Positions 35,677 to 45,133 of a stretch of DNA of 64,000 bases are shown one piece after another. Below the pieces are notes generated by a model. The model did not search any database. It was not told the DNA's origin and worked only from the letters and a program-made list of their open reading frames with translations. A program made the translations under genes and the position numbers. How positions within the stretch are numbered: position 1 is the first letter of the stretch; each line of letters starts with the position of its first letter. The DNA comes from Candidatus Deianiraea vastatrix (lineage in GTDB: Bacteria; Pseudomonadota; Alphaproteobacteria; Rickettsiales; Deianiraeaceae): the NCBI RefSeq assembly GCF_007993655.1, contig NZ_CP029077.1, positions 800,744-864,743 of the forward strand, read 5' to 3'.

Positions 35677-36267
35677 CTATCTTGCAACTGCGTCAAGATT
35701 GTTAATCATGTTTCCAGACGATATAGCATAGGTGTCCATATTTATGTACTCATTTGTTCTTAAAATCACATAATAATCTGTATTTTCCCCATTTTTCACC
35801 TCTATAACCCTTTTATCCTTGCTGCCTGCAAGGGCATTGGTGTTCGATAAAACCTTTAATTTCACATGCCCAGCCTCAACTTCTGCAATCTCAAATAAAT
35901 CATTCACATTTCGTCTCATAGAGCTATCTATAGATATATTGTTTAATATTATCGACCAATTTTCCTTCCCACCATATGAAATAGACTGTAAATATGTAAA
36001 ATTTGCGTCCTTCCTAGACATTTGATCTTCCTTCTTCTTGCTCTTGCTTCCATCTTTAATCTTTTTACTCTTTCCATCCTTGTCGATAAATGAATCATCA
36101 TCAATCAATTTATCCACCTTCCCATACTTCACCTTGCGCGCTATCTCCTCATTCTTATCTCCACTACCTAATGAATTAATATACTTATCAATATCAACCC
36201 TCTCATCACTAAAGGCAATATCACTGCTAAATAATATCAATACAATATATACAAAAAATCTACTCAT
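35677..36267 (-). CDS. Exported protein, possible pilus-assembly (PilP/GspC-like) component
   Basis: 196 residues with a signal peptide (VYIVLILFSSDIAFS). A Lys/Asp-rich linker (about 40-85) follows, and then a small domain containing LQSISYGGKENWSIILNN, which resembles the NWxVxLN motif of periplasmic pilus and type II secretion adaptor proteins. It overlaps the upstream PilO-like gene by 4 bases and is the last of a three-gene unit. The family assignment rests on this motif and the neighbours and is moderate. Confidence 0.45.
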   Translation of the reverse strand: MSRFFVYIVLILFSSDIAFSDERVDIDKYINSLGSGDKNEEIARKVKYGKVDKLIDDDSFIDKDGKSKKIKDGSKSKKKEDQMSRKDANFTYLQSISYGGKENWSIILNNISIDSSMRRNVNDLFEIAEVEAGHVKLKVLSNTNALAGSKDKRVIEVKNGENTDYYVILRTNEYINMDTYAISSGNMINNLDAVAR

Positions 36268-36896
36268 GCACTAAAATAAACCCAGTAATACTTAATAACC
36301 TGACTATATATCGCTGACTTTGACTCAATCTCAACATTTGATGAAATAGATGCCTCCTTGACAAATAAATACCCAGGTAACGCCTCTTGCATATATAAAT
36401 CAAGCTTTACACCCATATCGGCATCTGAAATATTGTCAATATTAAAAGTTATATTTGCACACTTCGCTCTTACTGTTTTAAACTGTGGAAATGCAGCAAG
36501 ACATGACTCATCTTGCTTACTATGCGTTATCTCAATGCCCATATTTTCATTAAATACCCCAACAGCTTTCTTTAATGTCTCATCAGAAATGCCCTTTAAA
36601 ATAAGCTTGTTTTTTGGAATCTTATCCATGATCTTTAAAACCTCATCCTTCCTGCTATTTAAATCACTATACCTTTCCTTTTGCTTCTTTAAAACCTCAA
36701 CCTCTCTTGTAATATTTTCAACCTTCGTTTTATAACTTTTATTTGGATCACCAAAATAAAATGTTACAAATGTTAAAATAATCGATGTCACAAAAAATGA
36801 CACTGTTAAAATAAACTCCTTTAAATGAAAAGAAAATACATTTGGCCCCAGATCCTTCTTAACACCTATTTTTCCTACTTTATTCATCTGCATCAT
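36264..36896 (-). CDS. Single-pass membrane protein, PilO/GspM-like
   Basis: 210 residues. A short cytoplasmic N-terminus is followed by one membrane helix (about 29-49, FILTVSFFVTSIILTFVTFY), a coiled-coil stretch (VENITREVEVLKKQKERYSD) and a periplasmic alpha/beta part. Topology and order match PilO of type IV pili or GspM. Sequence similarity by eye is too weak to prove it. It starts 3 bases after the PilM/PilN-like gene stop and overlaps the next gene. Confidence 0.45.
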   Translation of the reverse strand: MMQMNKVGKIGVKKDLGPNVFSFHLKEFILTVSFFVTSIILTFVTFYFGDPNKSYKTKVENITREVEVLKKQKERYSDLNSRKDEVLKIMDKIPKNKLILKGISDETLKKAVGVFNENMGIEITHSKQDESCLAAFPQFKTVRAKCANITFNIDNISDADMGVKLDLYMQEALPGYLFVKEASISSNVEIESKSAIYSQVIKYYWVYFSA

Positions 36897-36899
36897 ATC

Positions 36900-38459
36900 T
36901 CAACTATTACCGCCAATATCACCACTTGCCCCTTTACCCCCCTTTCCACTCACATCCTGCTCCTCAAGATCCGCCTTCTCCTTTGGCGCTTCCTCCTTCA
37001 TGCCACCCTTGTCATCACTTTTTTGCACCTCCTTAACATTAATCACAATATTCTTTCGAAAATACTTCTTTTCAGTGTTAAACTTGTATTTGAAATCAAG
37101 ACCACTAAAATCATATTTCTTGCCGTAATTTGCATTTAAACTATGCCGAATGTCATTTATCTTATAATAAAGCGCATGAATATATCCACTTTCATTTCCA
37201 ATATCTACACTTAAATCAACACTCCAAGACTTGCCATCTTTTACTAAACACTTCTCCCCGCAATTCCACTTATACCCGGAAACCTGTGCTGTCTTTGAAT
37301 TTATCGAATGCGATAAATCTGAAATAACCTTATGCCAATTTTCCTGCGCACTATAAACATCCCACACGCTTACAACATCATCTAACTGCTCTATAACATC
37401 AGCATTAGACATCATAATGCTATCAGACATCGAATCCGATATCATCTTCTTATCCTTTTCAAGCCTTTCCATGTCCATAGACATTAAAAATCGATATAAT
37501 ATAATATTTCTCGATAAAATAAATAACGATACAATTAACGCTACTATAAAAAATCTAATAGACCTTTTGTAAAACTCAACAATGCCATTCTTTATACTTA
37601 TATTCGCATTTTTAACAATATTTGCAGATGTAAAATTATTTGCCTTCATTAAAATATACGCCATAAGATTAATGTGTATAGACGGATCAGAATATGTCGT
37701 GTCAACTATAACATCTATATCATTACTATATCTTGGCGGTATAACAGATGGATCGTCAGAAATAAGTACAGTCTTTGGAATATGGCTGCTAACACCAACA
37801 TCCTTTTGATACTCAGCCTTGCCATACTGCTCAAGCTTCCTTACCTCCTCATCTATATTAAAATTGTCCTCCTCTGTAAGCTTAATCCTTTTTGTATATA
37901 AAACAATTTTCGGGTGAAATACACATAACATAAATGACTCACCAGATTGATATATCCCAAATGAAAAAATCTGATCCTGCGGTATTCTATACTTCACCCG
38001 AAAAAACGAATTTATCTTAAATATCGCAGAATTAAACTCTATAACCTTGTTTTTACAACTAATCGCTATATTTAACGCCTCAGCTAAATTCGTTCCACTT
38101 GCCGGCTTTTCTAACTTCACAAGCACTACAGCTTGCTTTCCCACCTTAGACTTTGTTAATAAACTAGAAATTGAATATACTGCATTTTTCACCTTCTTTG
38201 CCGTTTCCAAAAGATGCTTTGCAATCTTTAAATTGTTTGCATGCTTTAACTCAATCTTAACCGCCGAATCCTGAAAATAAAACTTTAATGGTACCTTCGG
38301 ATACTTCGCAATATAATTACCAATCTCAGACTTTAAATAACTAACTACCTTCTCCTCTATAGTCTTTACAATCTCACCCTCATTTAAATGAATTAAATAT
38401 GAAACTGTGTCAGACATTGCAAATAGTATAAAAACTTCTTTTTGCTTATTCTTTGCCAC
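36900..38459 (-). CDS. Bitopic inner-membrane protein, PilM-PilN or GspL-like
   Basis: 519 residues. A cytoplasmic domain of about 300 residues contains VSYLIHLNEGEIV and FSFGIYQSGESFMLCVF, which recall the ATPase-like fold of PilM/GspL. One membrane helix follows (about 303-323, FFIVALIVSLFILSRNIILY), then a periplasmic domain, and a disordered tail rich in Lys, Glu, Gly and Asp from about 480. This is the layout of GspL or of a PilM-PilN fusion. With the next two genes it forms a compact assembly-platform-like operon. Its position next to virB4 and the distant prepilin-like gene support a pilus role, but this is inference. Confidence 0.45.
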   Translation of the reverse strand: MAKNKQKEVFILFAMSDTVSYLIHLNEGEIVKTIEEKVVSYLKSEIGNYIAKYPKVPLKFYFQDSAVKIELKHANNLKIAKHLLETAKKVKNAVYSISSLLTKSKVGKQAVVLVKLEKPASGTNLAEALNIAISCKNKVIEFNSAIFKINSFFRVKYRIPQDQIFSFGIYQSGESFMLCVFHPKIVLYTKRIKLTEEDNFNIDEEVRKLEQYGKAEYQKDVGVSSHIPKTVLISDDPSVIPPRYSNDIDVIVDTTYSDPSIHINLMAYILMKANNFTSANIVKNANISIKNGIVEFYKRSIRFFIVALIVSLFILSRNIILYRFLMSMDMERLEKDKKMISDSMSDSIMMSNADVIEQLDDVVSVWDVYSAQENWHKVISDLSHSINSKTAQVSGYKWNCGEKCLVKDGKSWSVDLSVDIGNESGYIHALYYKINDIRHSLNANYGKKYDFSGLDFKYKFNTEKKYFRKNIVINVKEVQKSDDKGGMKEEAPKEKADLEEQDVSGKGGKGASGDIGGNS

Positions 38460-38569
38460 TTGTTATAAAATAGGTACCTCAAGTAGAAAAAAAAAAAAAT
38501 TATTTGCAATATTTTTTTTGCATATTATTTTTTTACCTTTATAAAGACATCAAACCTGTTTTGTTTTAG

Positions 38570-40963
38570 ATGTTTAAATTCGCAATACCCGGTAAATCCG
38601 TCAACATGATAGCCCAACGCGAAATACAAACGTCTGACTTCCTGCCATACCTTTGCCACTATAATAACTCCACAATACTCACTAAAAATATGGATATGGT
38701 CAGCGTCATTAAAGTAGATGGCTTTGCCTTTGAAACAGCAGATGATGATGATGTCGATGGTAAAAAAATCGGTAGAAATAATATCCTAAAAGGCATAGGA
38801 AGTACAAAATACGCAGTATGGTGCCATACAATCCGTAAAAAACACTCCGCCTTCCCAGGTGGAACATTCGATAATCGCTTTTGCCAAATGCTAAATAATC
38901 AATGGCGTGGTAAACACAGCCCAGACCACACATATATCAATGAACATTACATAACAATAATTAGAAAAAGTAACCGTGCAGCCGCAGCTATCTCAAGCCT
39001 TCTTGCAAAATTCGGTCTTGGCGCAGCAGATAAAGATGAAGCATTTCAAAAAGAACTCGTCGAAGCATACTCAGATATGCAAGAAGTTCGCGATAGACTC
39101 GTAAATGGTCTTGCAGCATACAGGCCAACACTTCTTGAAGTTCAAGAAACAAAAGATGGTAGCGTTTGTAAAATACTAGAATTCCTATCTTATATCGTAA
39201 ATGTCGGAATGCAGCAAAAAATGCTTCTCCCAACTATGCCAATATCAAAATATCTTGCAAATACAAGACTTTACTTCGCAGGCAATCACATAGAAGTTCA
39301 AACAAGCTCAGGTACACGATATGCAGCAATGGTTAGCCTTAAAGAATATAGATCCGCTACCTTTGCAGGAATGCTTGATGAATTCCTCCATATGTCATGC
39401 GAATTTATTATCGCCCAAAGCTATCAATTTAGCGATAGAATGTCTTCAATATCTAAAATGCAACTTCAACAACGCCGCCTTGTCCAATCCGAAGACGTTG
39501 CAATTAGCCAAGTTCAAGAAATTAATCAAGCACTTGACTCTTCAATGAGCGGTGAATTCGGCTTTGGCGAACATCACATAACAGTCATGGTCATAGGCGA
39601 TACCCTTAAAGAACTCGATAGCCTTGCATCAGAAGCCGTCGTCAACTTTGCAAACTTTGGCGCAATGGCCGTTCGCGAACGCATAAATATGCAAGCATCA
39701 TTCTGGGCTCAACTTCCCGCTAATTTCCCATTCATTATACGAAAATCAACTATTAATACCCTAAATCTTGCAAGCTTTGCATCATTTCATAACTACCCAT
39801 CAGGTAAATCAAATGGTAACTTCTGGGGAGACGCCCTAACCGTCTTTAATACAACATCAGGTACCCCATATTTCTTTAGCTTCCATGTTAGAGACGTAGG
39901 CCATACTATGATAATAGGTCCAACCGGTGCAGGTAAAACAGTCTTGCTAAACTTCCTTGCCGCTCAAGCTCAAAAATTTAAACCACGCACATTCTTCTTC
40001 GATAAAGACCGCGGCGCTGAAATCTTTATCCGTGCTATAGGTGGAAAATATATGATAATCGACCCCGCTCGTGACTCAGGATTTAACCCTCTACAACTCG
40101 AAGATACCCCATTTAATCGTTCCTTCCTCGTAGACTGGATAAAAACCCTTGTCTCAACAAACGGCGAAATAATCACAGCAGAAGATGTTGCCGTAATTAC
40201 CTCAGCAATAGACGGTAACTATCGCCTTCCATTTGAACAAAGAAAACTTTCTAATATCGCTGCATTCTTTGGAATGGAAACCGCAGGTAGCCTCGGTAGT
40301 AGGCTTAGAATGTGGCACTCCGGCGGCTCACGCGCTAGAATCTTCGATAATCCAATAGACAATATTGACTTTAACTCCGCACGCTCCTTTGGCTTTGAAA
40401 TGGCAGAACTCCTTAAAGATAAAGTTACCATGGCACCAGCACTTTTATACCTTTTCCATAGAATTAATATGGCACTAGATGGAACTCCAACAGCCGTAAT
40501 TCTCGATGAAGCATGGGCATTAATCGATAATCCAATCTTTGCCCCACGTATTAAAGACTGGCTTAAAGTCATGAGAAAACTAAATGCCTTCGTCGTTTTC
40601 GCAACTCAATCCGTTGAAGATGCAGCAAAAAGCCAAATCTCCGATACTCTAGTCCAACAAACCGCTACCCAAATCTATCTTCCAAATCTAAAAGCAACAG
40701 CAGTCTACCGTGAAGTTTTTATGCTCAGCGAAAGAGAATTTTTGCTTGTAAAATCAACAGATCCAGGTAGTAGATTTTTCCTAATTAAACAAGACGGTGG
40801 TGGTGTTATCGCAAGAATAGACCTAAAAGGAATGACAGACTGTGTAAATGTGCTTTCCGCACGTGCAGATACCGTCCGTCTACTTGACTCAATAATAGAA
40901 AAAACCGGCTCAGATCCAGATAAATGGCTGGATGAATTCATCGTCCAAGTTAAAAAAATCTAA
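38570..40963 (+). CDS. virB4: Type IV secretion system ATPase VirB4
   Basis: 797 residues. The N-terminal domain (about 1-400) is of the CagE/TrbE/VirB type. The ATPase domain has Walker A GPTGAGKTVLLNFLAAQ at about residue 452, Walker B AVILDEAWALID at about 642, and FATQSVEDAAKS, a VirB4 hallmark, near 680. It energises T4SS assembly and substrate movement from the inner membrane. It is the largest T4SS gene here; virB3 is at 32.75 kb and no virB6, B8-B11 or virD4 is in the window. It stands as a single gene between the pilus-like cluster and tolC. Confidence 0.96.
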   Translation: MFKFAIPGKSVNMIAQREIQTSDFLPYLCHYNNSTILTKNMDMVSVIKVDGFAFETADDDDVDGKKIGRNNILKGIGSTKYAVWCHTIRKKHSAFPGGTFDNRFCQMLNNQWRGKHSPDHTYINEHYITIIRKSNRAAAAISSLLAKFGLGAADKDEAFQKELVEAYSDMQEVRDRLVNGLAAYRPTLLEVQETKDGSVCKILEFLSYIVNVGMQQKMLLPTMPISKYLANTRLYFAGNHIEVQTSSGTRYAAMVSLKEYRSATFAGMLDEFLHMSCEFIIAQSYQFSDRMSSISKMQLQQRRLVQSEDVAISQVQEINQALDSSMSGEFGFGEHHITVMVIGDTLKELDSLASEAVVNFANFGAMAVRERINMQASFWAQLPANFPFIIRKSTINTLNLASFASFHNYPSGKSNGNFWGDALTVFNTTSGTPYFFSFHVRDVGHTMIIGPTGAGKTVLLNFLAAQAQKFKPRTFFFDKDRGAEIFIRAIGGKYMIIDPARDSGFNPLQLEDTPFNRSFLVDWIKTLVSTNGEIITAEDVAVITSAIDGNYRLPFEQRKLSNIAAFFGMETAGSLGSRLRMWHSGGSRARIFDNPIDNIDFNSARSFGFEMAELLKDKVTMAPALLYLFHRINMALDGTPTAVILDEAWALIDNPIFAPRIKDWLKVMRKLNAFVVFATQSVEDAAKSQISDTLVQQTATQIYLPNLKATAVYREVFMLSEREFLLVKSTDPGSRFFLIKQDGGGVIARIDLKGMTDCVNVLSARADTVRLLDSIIEKTGSDPDKWLDEFIVQVKKI

Positions 40964-40969
40964 CCCATC

Positions 40970-41097
40970 CTATATCAAACTCAGCATTTTGTAATAATTC
41001 AATACAAACTCTCTATACGCCCTTAAATAATCTATCTTTGCATTATAAAAACTCACTCTCGATTGTATTAAACTAATAAATGAACTTGAGCCTTTCT
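40970..41097. repeat. Tandem duplicate of the tolC 3' end (outer copy)
   Basis: These 128 bases repeat 41106-41233 at an offset of 136 bases with a single mismatch (40982 against 41118). The outer copy still encodes, on the minus strand, the last about 42 residues of the TolC-like protein plus a stop, but lies beyond the real stop with 8 extra bases between the copies. Near identity suggests a recent event. Confidence 0.95.
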
Positions 41098-41105
41098 AGC
41101 CAAAT

Positions 41106-41233
41106 CTATATCAAACTAAGCATTTTGTAATAATTCAATACAAACTCTCTATACGCCCTTAAATAATCTATCTTTGCATTATAAAAACTCACTCTCGATT
41201 GTATTAAACTAATAAATGAACTTGAGCCTTTCT
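41106..41233. repeat. Tandem duplicate of the tolC 3' end (inner copy, coding)
   Basis: Inner copy of the 128-base duplication. It is the functional end of the tolC-like gene, including its TAG stop at 41106-41108. Confidence 0.95.
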
Positions 41234-42353
41234 TAAACCTCTCCTTTGCAATGCCAAGTTGAACATTTGCAATATCTAATGCCTCTTTCTTTGACTTATA
41301 AAGCAATAATAAAGAATGATGATTTGCCCAATACATTTTGGAGCTAAGCTCAAGTTTGTCAGCAAGAAGAGCCTTTTGATGCTCAAGAATTCGGCTTTGT
41401 ATGGACGCCTGTATAACCTGATTTACCTTGTCTCCGTTTTCATAAATACCAAAATCTAAATTTAACAAATCAGTTTTCTGCCTAATAATAGGTGCACCAG
41501 GTAAAAACGCTATTATACTCTTTGCATCCTGATGTATATACGAAATTCGTGGCATTATTAAATCAAGATATGATGCAGTTTTTGCAGCACTAATCGATGT
41601 AATTTGTGCTTTCATAGACTCTAAATCTGTATTATTTGCACGCACCATTTCCTGATATTTCGCAAGATTTGGCGCAGGTAACTTAAATACAGATGGTAGT
41701 TGTAAATTTGACGGATCTCGCTTGGTAAATATACGATATGTATCCTTTAATTGCTCAAGTGCAATCTCAGCCTGTATAACGCGCGATGTTATATCATCAT
41801 ATTTCGACTCAATCCCAAGATATTCGATATTGTTAATAGACTCCGTAATACTCTTTACCTGACTTGTATACTTCTGCGCCCCTATATCCTTTTCCATAAC
41901 CTTCGTTAGCTCAAGGCTTTCCGTTGCAATTATAATATCAATATAATTTTGCACAATGTCTATTGTAAATGAATTGATAAAACCACGATATTTCGCCTTT
42001 GCAGACTGAAAATCCTGCCATGAAGAAACTTGTTTTGCTATAATTTGATGCAGTGAAAGATCAAAATTTACCGTTAATGTGTCATTTTTTACCTTGTAAT
42101 CTCTATCACTGCCAAATCCAGTTGCCGAAAGCCCCGTTACAGTACCAGTACCCCTTTGCATGTTATACTTCGCAGATGGTAAAAACTTTTGCAATGAATG
42201 CGCTATCTCAGCCTTGCTTAAATCAATATTTAACTCCTGTATTGCTATTTGATCAGAATTCCTCCTTGCAAGCAATATCGTCTCATCAAGTGTTGTGGCA
42301 AAAGACTCTTCTAAGAAGAACGCAAATGCTAATATTAAACTACGAAATCTCAT
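41106..42353 (-). CDS. tolC: TolC-family outer membrane efflux protein
   Basis: 415 residues with signal peptide (LILAFAFFLEESFA). It has the long-helix repeats of TolC-like channels, e.g. QIAIQELNIDLSKAEIAHSLQK, split here as two halves of the protein each with a helix pair and short beta strands. It would form the outer-membrane duct of a type I secretion or efflux system. It overlaps the adaptor gene upstream by 14 bases. The 3' end has been duplicated in tandem (40970-41097). Confidence 0.82.
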   Translation of the reverse strand: MRFRSLILAFAFFLEESFATTLDETILLARRNSDQIAIQELNIDLSKAEIAHSLQKFLPSAKYNMQRGTGTVTGLSATGFGSDRDYKVKNDTLTVNFDLSLHQIIAKQVSSWQDFQSAKAKYRGFINSFTIDIVQNYIDIIIATESLELTKVMEKDIGAQKYTSQVKSITESINNIEYLGIESKYDDITSRVIQAEIALEQLKDTYRIFTKRDPSNLQLPSVFKLPAPNLAKYQEMVRANNTDLESMKAQITSISAAKTASYLDLIMPRISYIHQDAKSIIAFLPGAPIIRQKTDLLNLDFGIYENGDKVNQVIQASIQSRILEHQKALLADKLELSSKMYWANHHSLLLLYKSKKEALDIANVQLGIAKERFKKGSSSFISLIQSRVSFYNAKIDYLRAYREFVLNYYKMLSLI

Positions 42354-43344
42354 ACTTTATCTTAGAGTCACTAATAACTAAATTCACACCCTTTGTAATA
42401 ATCAAATCTCCATCTTTTAACCCAAGAACGTAAACATTGTCTAAATCTGAGTGCTTTACACTAACTTTTACCTTCTTTGCATTACTTTCCTTGTCAATCG
42501 TCCATACAAATGAATCTCCACTTTTGTCAACAACAAGCGCAGAAAGTGGAACACTGTATAACTTCTCACTTTTTCCTATAATCTTAATATCTACAACTTC
42601 ATCAATAAAAAAATTCTCTAAATCTTTGCTCGATAACCTAACTCTAAACGCAACACTTCCGCTTTCACCTACAATCTTCGATATAGACGATATCTCAGAC
42701 TTCGCCTTTGCCGTCTCAGATTTTATCTCAACACTCATACCCTTTTTAATGTTTTTCGCATTTTTTGTAGAAATTGACCCACTTGCAAATAACTTGTCAG
42801 TACACGCAATTGATGCAAACTTTGTTCCACCGGTAATGCCAAAATTTAACATTGCACCATTTTCCTGCACAATATCCTTAATATACCCATTGCACGGGCT
42901 TATAATATATCGCCTCGTCATGTCTTTAAAATCTCGCTTATTCTTTTTCTTCTTCCCAATCTTCTTTGCATATGCACTGTCTATATCCGTTACAATATCA
43001 GGAATATTTACCTTTTCTGCATCGCTTTCTATATCCCCAATAATCTCGTTTACCTCAGCTAACTTCTGATCTTTCTTCACATACTCGTATTTCTTGATTA
43101 ATATATTGTTAATCTTCCCGCTTGACTCGCTTAATATATCCAAATTTGCACCCGCCTCTATCCTTGCCTGCACTAAAAACTCCTCAGACTTATTAATATG
43201 ACTAACATTTTTTGCCGAATATACTACCTCTTGACCAAAAAAAGATGACATGCTTCCCCTTGAATAAAACTCAACAGTTCTATAACCAAATACAGCTACT
43301 AGCAATGCAAAAAATACAAATAACAAAAAATTTTTCACTATCAA
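42340..43344 (-). CDS. Periplasmic adaptor (membrane-fusion protein)
   Basis: 334 residues anchored by one N-terminal helix (about 3-21). A lipoyl/hairpin part (ARIEAGANLDILSESSGKIN, RRYIISPCNGYIKDIVQENG) is followed by a beta-barrel and the membrane-proximal segment ending GLKDGDLIITKGVNLVI, typical of RND/MacA-type adaptors. Between the lipoyl halves lies a charged hairpin of about 50 residues with KKIGKKKKNKRD. It pairs with the overlapping TolC-like gene. No inner-membrane pump is next to it on this strand, so the partner must be elsewhere. Confidence 0.75.
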   Translation of the reverse strand: MIVKNFLLFVFFALLVAVFGYRTVEFYSRGSMSSFFGQEVVYSAKNVSHINKSEEFLVQARIEAGANLDILSESSGKINNILIKKYEYVKKDQKLAEVNEIIGDIESDAEKVNIPDIVTDIDSAYAKKIGKKKKNKRDFKDMTRRYIISPCNGYIKDIVQENGAMLNFGITGGTKFASIACTDKLFASGSISTKNAKNIKKGMSVEIKSETAKAKSEISSISKIVGESGSVAFRVRLSSKDLENFFIDEVVDIKIIGKSEKLYSVPLSALVVDKSGDSFVWTIDKESNAKKVKVSVKHSDLDNVYVLGLKDGDLIITKGVNLVISDSKIKYEIS

Positions 43345-43466
43345 AAAAATATATAGTCTAGTATAAAAACAATATATTTATTTAAGTCAAGTTTTTTTTT
43401 CATATATTTATATATTGCTTTTTATTTCTTCTCACATTATATTTTGCCTACAATGACTCAAAAAGT

Positions 43467-44183
43467 ATGCTAATTGCAACTAATCTAAAAAAATCTTACG
43501 GCAATAGAATCGTAATTAAAGATGTTAGCTTTCAAATACAACGCGGTGAAGTCTTTGGTATACTTGGCCCAAATGGCGCAGGAAAAACAACATCCTTTTA
43601 TATGATCTTTGGCATCGTAAAACCTGATAGCGGTAAAATTACCCTCGATGGCCACGATATCACAAATATACCAATGCATATGAAATCTAGAATTGGAATA
43701 GGCTATTTGCCACAAGAAGCATCAATATTTCAAACCCTTACAACAAAAGAAAATATACTTTGCGTCCTTGAAAATTTCTATCATAATAAAGATGAAAGAA
43801 TGACTCGCCTTGACCAGCTTATTTACGACTTTGAGCTTCAAAAAGTTGCAAACTCTCCATCTATAGCCCTCTCCGGCGGTGAACGCAGAAGGCTTGAAAT
43901 AGCGAGACTTTTAGCCTCAGACCCTAGCTTTGTATTGCTTGATGAACCTTTCGCAGGCGTTGACCCAGTATCTGTAAATGGCGTAATTAATATCATAAAA
44001 GACCTTGCTAAACGTAATATCGGCGTTGTTATCACAGATCATAACGCTAGAGAAATTCTAAAATCATCAGATAAAATATCAGTAATCTACGATGGAAAAG
44101 TGCTAGTACACGGTACTAAAGATGATATACTCCAAAACCAAACAGTAAAAGATGTCTACCTTGGTAAAGATTTCGTAATGTAA
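43467..44183 (+). CDS. lptB: Lipopolysaccharide export ATPase LptB
   Basis: ABC ATPase of the LptB2FG complex, 238 residues. Walker A GPNGAGKTTSFYMIFG, the segment GYLPQEASIFQTLT that is typical of LptB, signature LSGGERRRLEIARLL, Walker B LLDEPFAGVDP and switch His in VVITDHNARE. Full length for the family. Upstream it diverges from the adaptor gene across 122 AT-rich bases; it converges on fabH with 2 bases between stops. The LptF/LptG-type permease at 6.4 kb is a likely partner. Confidence 0.94.
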   Translation: MLIATNLKKSYGNRIVIKDVSFQIQRGEVFGILGPNGAGKTTSFYMIFGIVKPDSGKITLDGHDITNIPMHMKSRIGIGYLPQEASIFQTLTTKENILCVLENFYHNKDERMTRLDQLIYDFELQKVANSPSIALSGGERRRLEIARLLASDPSFVLLDEPFAGVDPVSVNGVINIIKDLAKRNIGVVITDHNAREILKSSDKISVIYDGKVLVHGTKDDILQNQTVKDVYLGKDFVM

Positions 44184-44185
44184 CC

Positions 44186-45121
44186 CTAAAATCTCACAAG
44201 TGCCGTGCCTATAGTCATTCCAGCTCCAACGCCTTGAAATGCTATAATGTCTCCAGATTTTACCTTGCCACATGAAAACCAATAATCAAATGCAAGTGGA
44301 ATAGATGCAGCAGAGGTGTTGCCGTGTATCTTCATTGTCATTGGAAATATTTCTTCACTAACACCAAGCTTTTCCGCAACATGCGATAAAATCCTGTAAT
44401 TTGCCTGATGCGCTATCACAGAAGATAAATCAGATGCCTTCAAATTGTTCTTTTCAAGCATTGCAACTAAATTCCTTGACATCTCCTCAGTTGCATATTT
44501 AAACACACTTTTACCGTCCATCTCAATATGCCTATCAATATTTGTAATTAATATATCGTGTAAGTCACTCGATGCACTTAACTTGCAGTCAATAATTCCA
44601 CAATCACTAGATGCACGAAGTATCATAGCCCCAGCGCCGTCACCAAATAATACACACGTCGCCCTGTCAGTCCAATTTACAACTGATGACATCCTCTCAG
44701 ATCCAATTATAGCAATAGTTTTCGCTTCACCAGATTTAATCATTAAATTTGCAATTGACATCGCATATACAAAACCAGTGCATGCAGCCTGTAAGTCAAA
44801 TGCCTGTGCATTATTTACCCCCAATATCTTGCCTATCTCACATGCAGTAGATGGAAGTGGCTTATCCTGCGTTGTTGTTGCCACAATAATGCAATCAATC
44901 TCAGATGGCAAAATACCACCTCTTTTCATCGCCGCCTCTAAAGCCTTTGCCCCCATGTATGATGTTGTCTCATGACCTTTTGCTATATGCCTGCTTGAAA
45001 TTCCAGTACGCCTTACTATCCATTCATCGCTCGTATCTACCATTTTGGAAAGATCATCATTTGTCAAAACCTTCTCCGGTAAATAAGACCCAAAGCTATG
45101 TATCTTAGTCAAAATCGACAT
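44186..45121 (-). CDS. fabH: 3-oxoacyl-[acyl-carrier-protein] synthase III
   Basis: Starts fatty-acid chains by condensing acetyl-CoA with malonyl-ACP. 311 residues. The catalytic triad is visible: Cys in DLQAACTGFVYAM, His in VIAHQANYRI and Asn in HGNTSAASIPLA. FGDGAGAM and the opening IHSFGSYLPEKVLTN are also typical. It follows the prepilin-like gene by 12 bases on the same strand, an unusual neighbour; plsX, the common partner, is not seen. Confidence 0.96.
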   Translation of the reverse strand: MSILTKIHSFGSYLPEKVLTNDDLSKMVDTSDEWIVRRTGISSRHIAKGHETTSYMGAKALEAAMKRGGILPSEIDCIIVATTTQDKPLPSTACEIGKILGVNNAQAFDLQAACTGFVYAMSIANLMIKSGEAKTIAIIGSERMSSVVNWTDRATCVLFGDGAGAMILRASSDCGIIDCKLSASSDLHDILITNIDRHIEMDGKSVFKYATEEMSRNLVAMLEKNNLKASDLSSVIAHQANYRILSHVAEKLGVSEEIFPMTMKIHGNTSAASIPLAFDYWFSCGKVKSGDIIAFQGVGAGMTIGTALVRF

Positions 45122-45133
45122 ATAATACTCTTA

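Noticed and set aside
38570-40963. VirB4 as a conjugation (TraC) gene of an integrated plasmid
   Set aside because: No relaxase, coupling protein or integrase is present, and virB3 is of the rickettsial chromosomal type.
42437-43069. 210-codon frame opposite the adaptor gene
   Set aside because: Antisense to a clear membrane-fusion protein; Ser/Phe-rich composition is what antisense of Lys/Glu-rich sequence gives.
44445-44975. 176-codon frame opposite fabH
   Set aside because: Long, but fully antisense to the conserved fabH core with its catalytic Cys; no independent motif.
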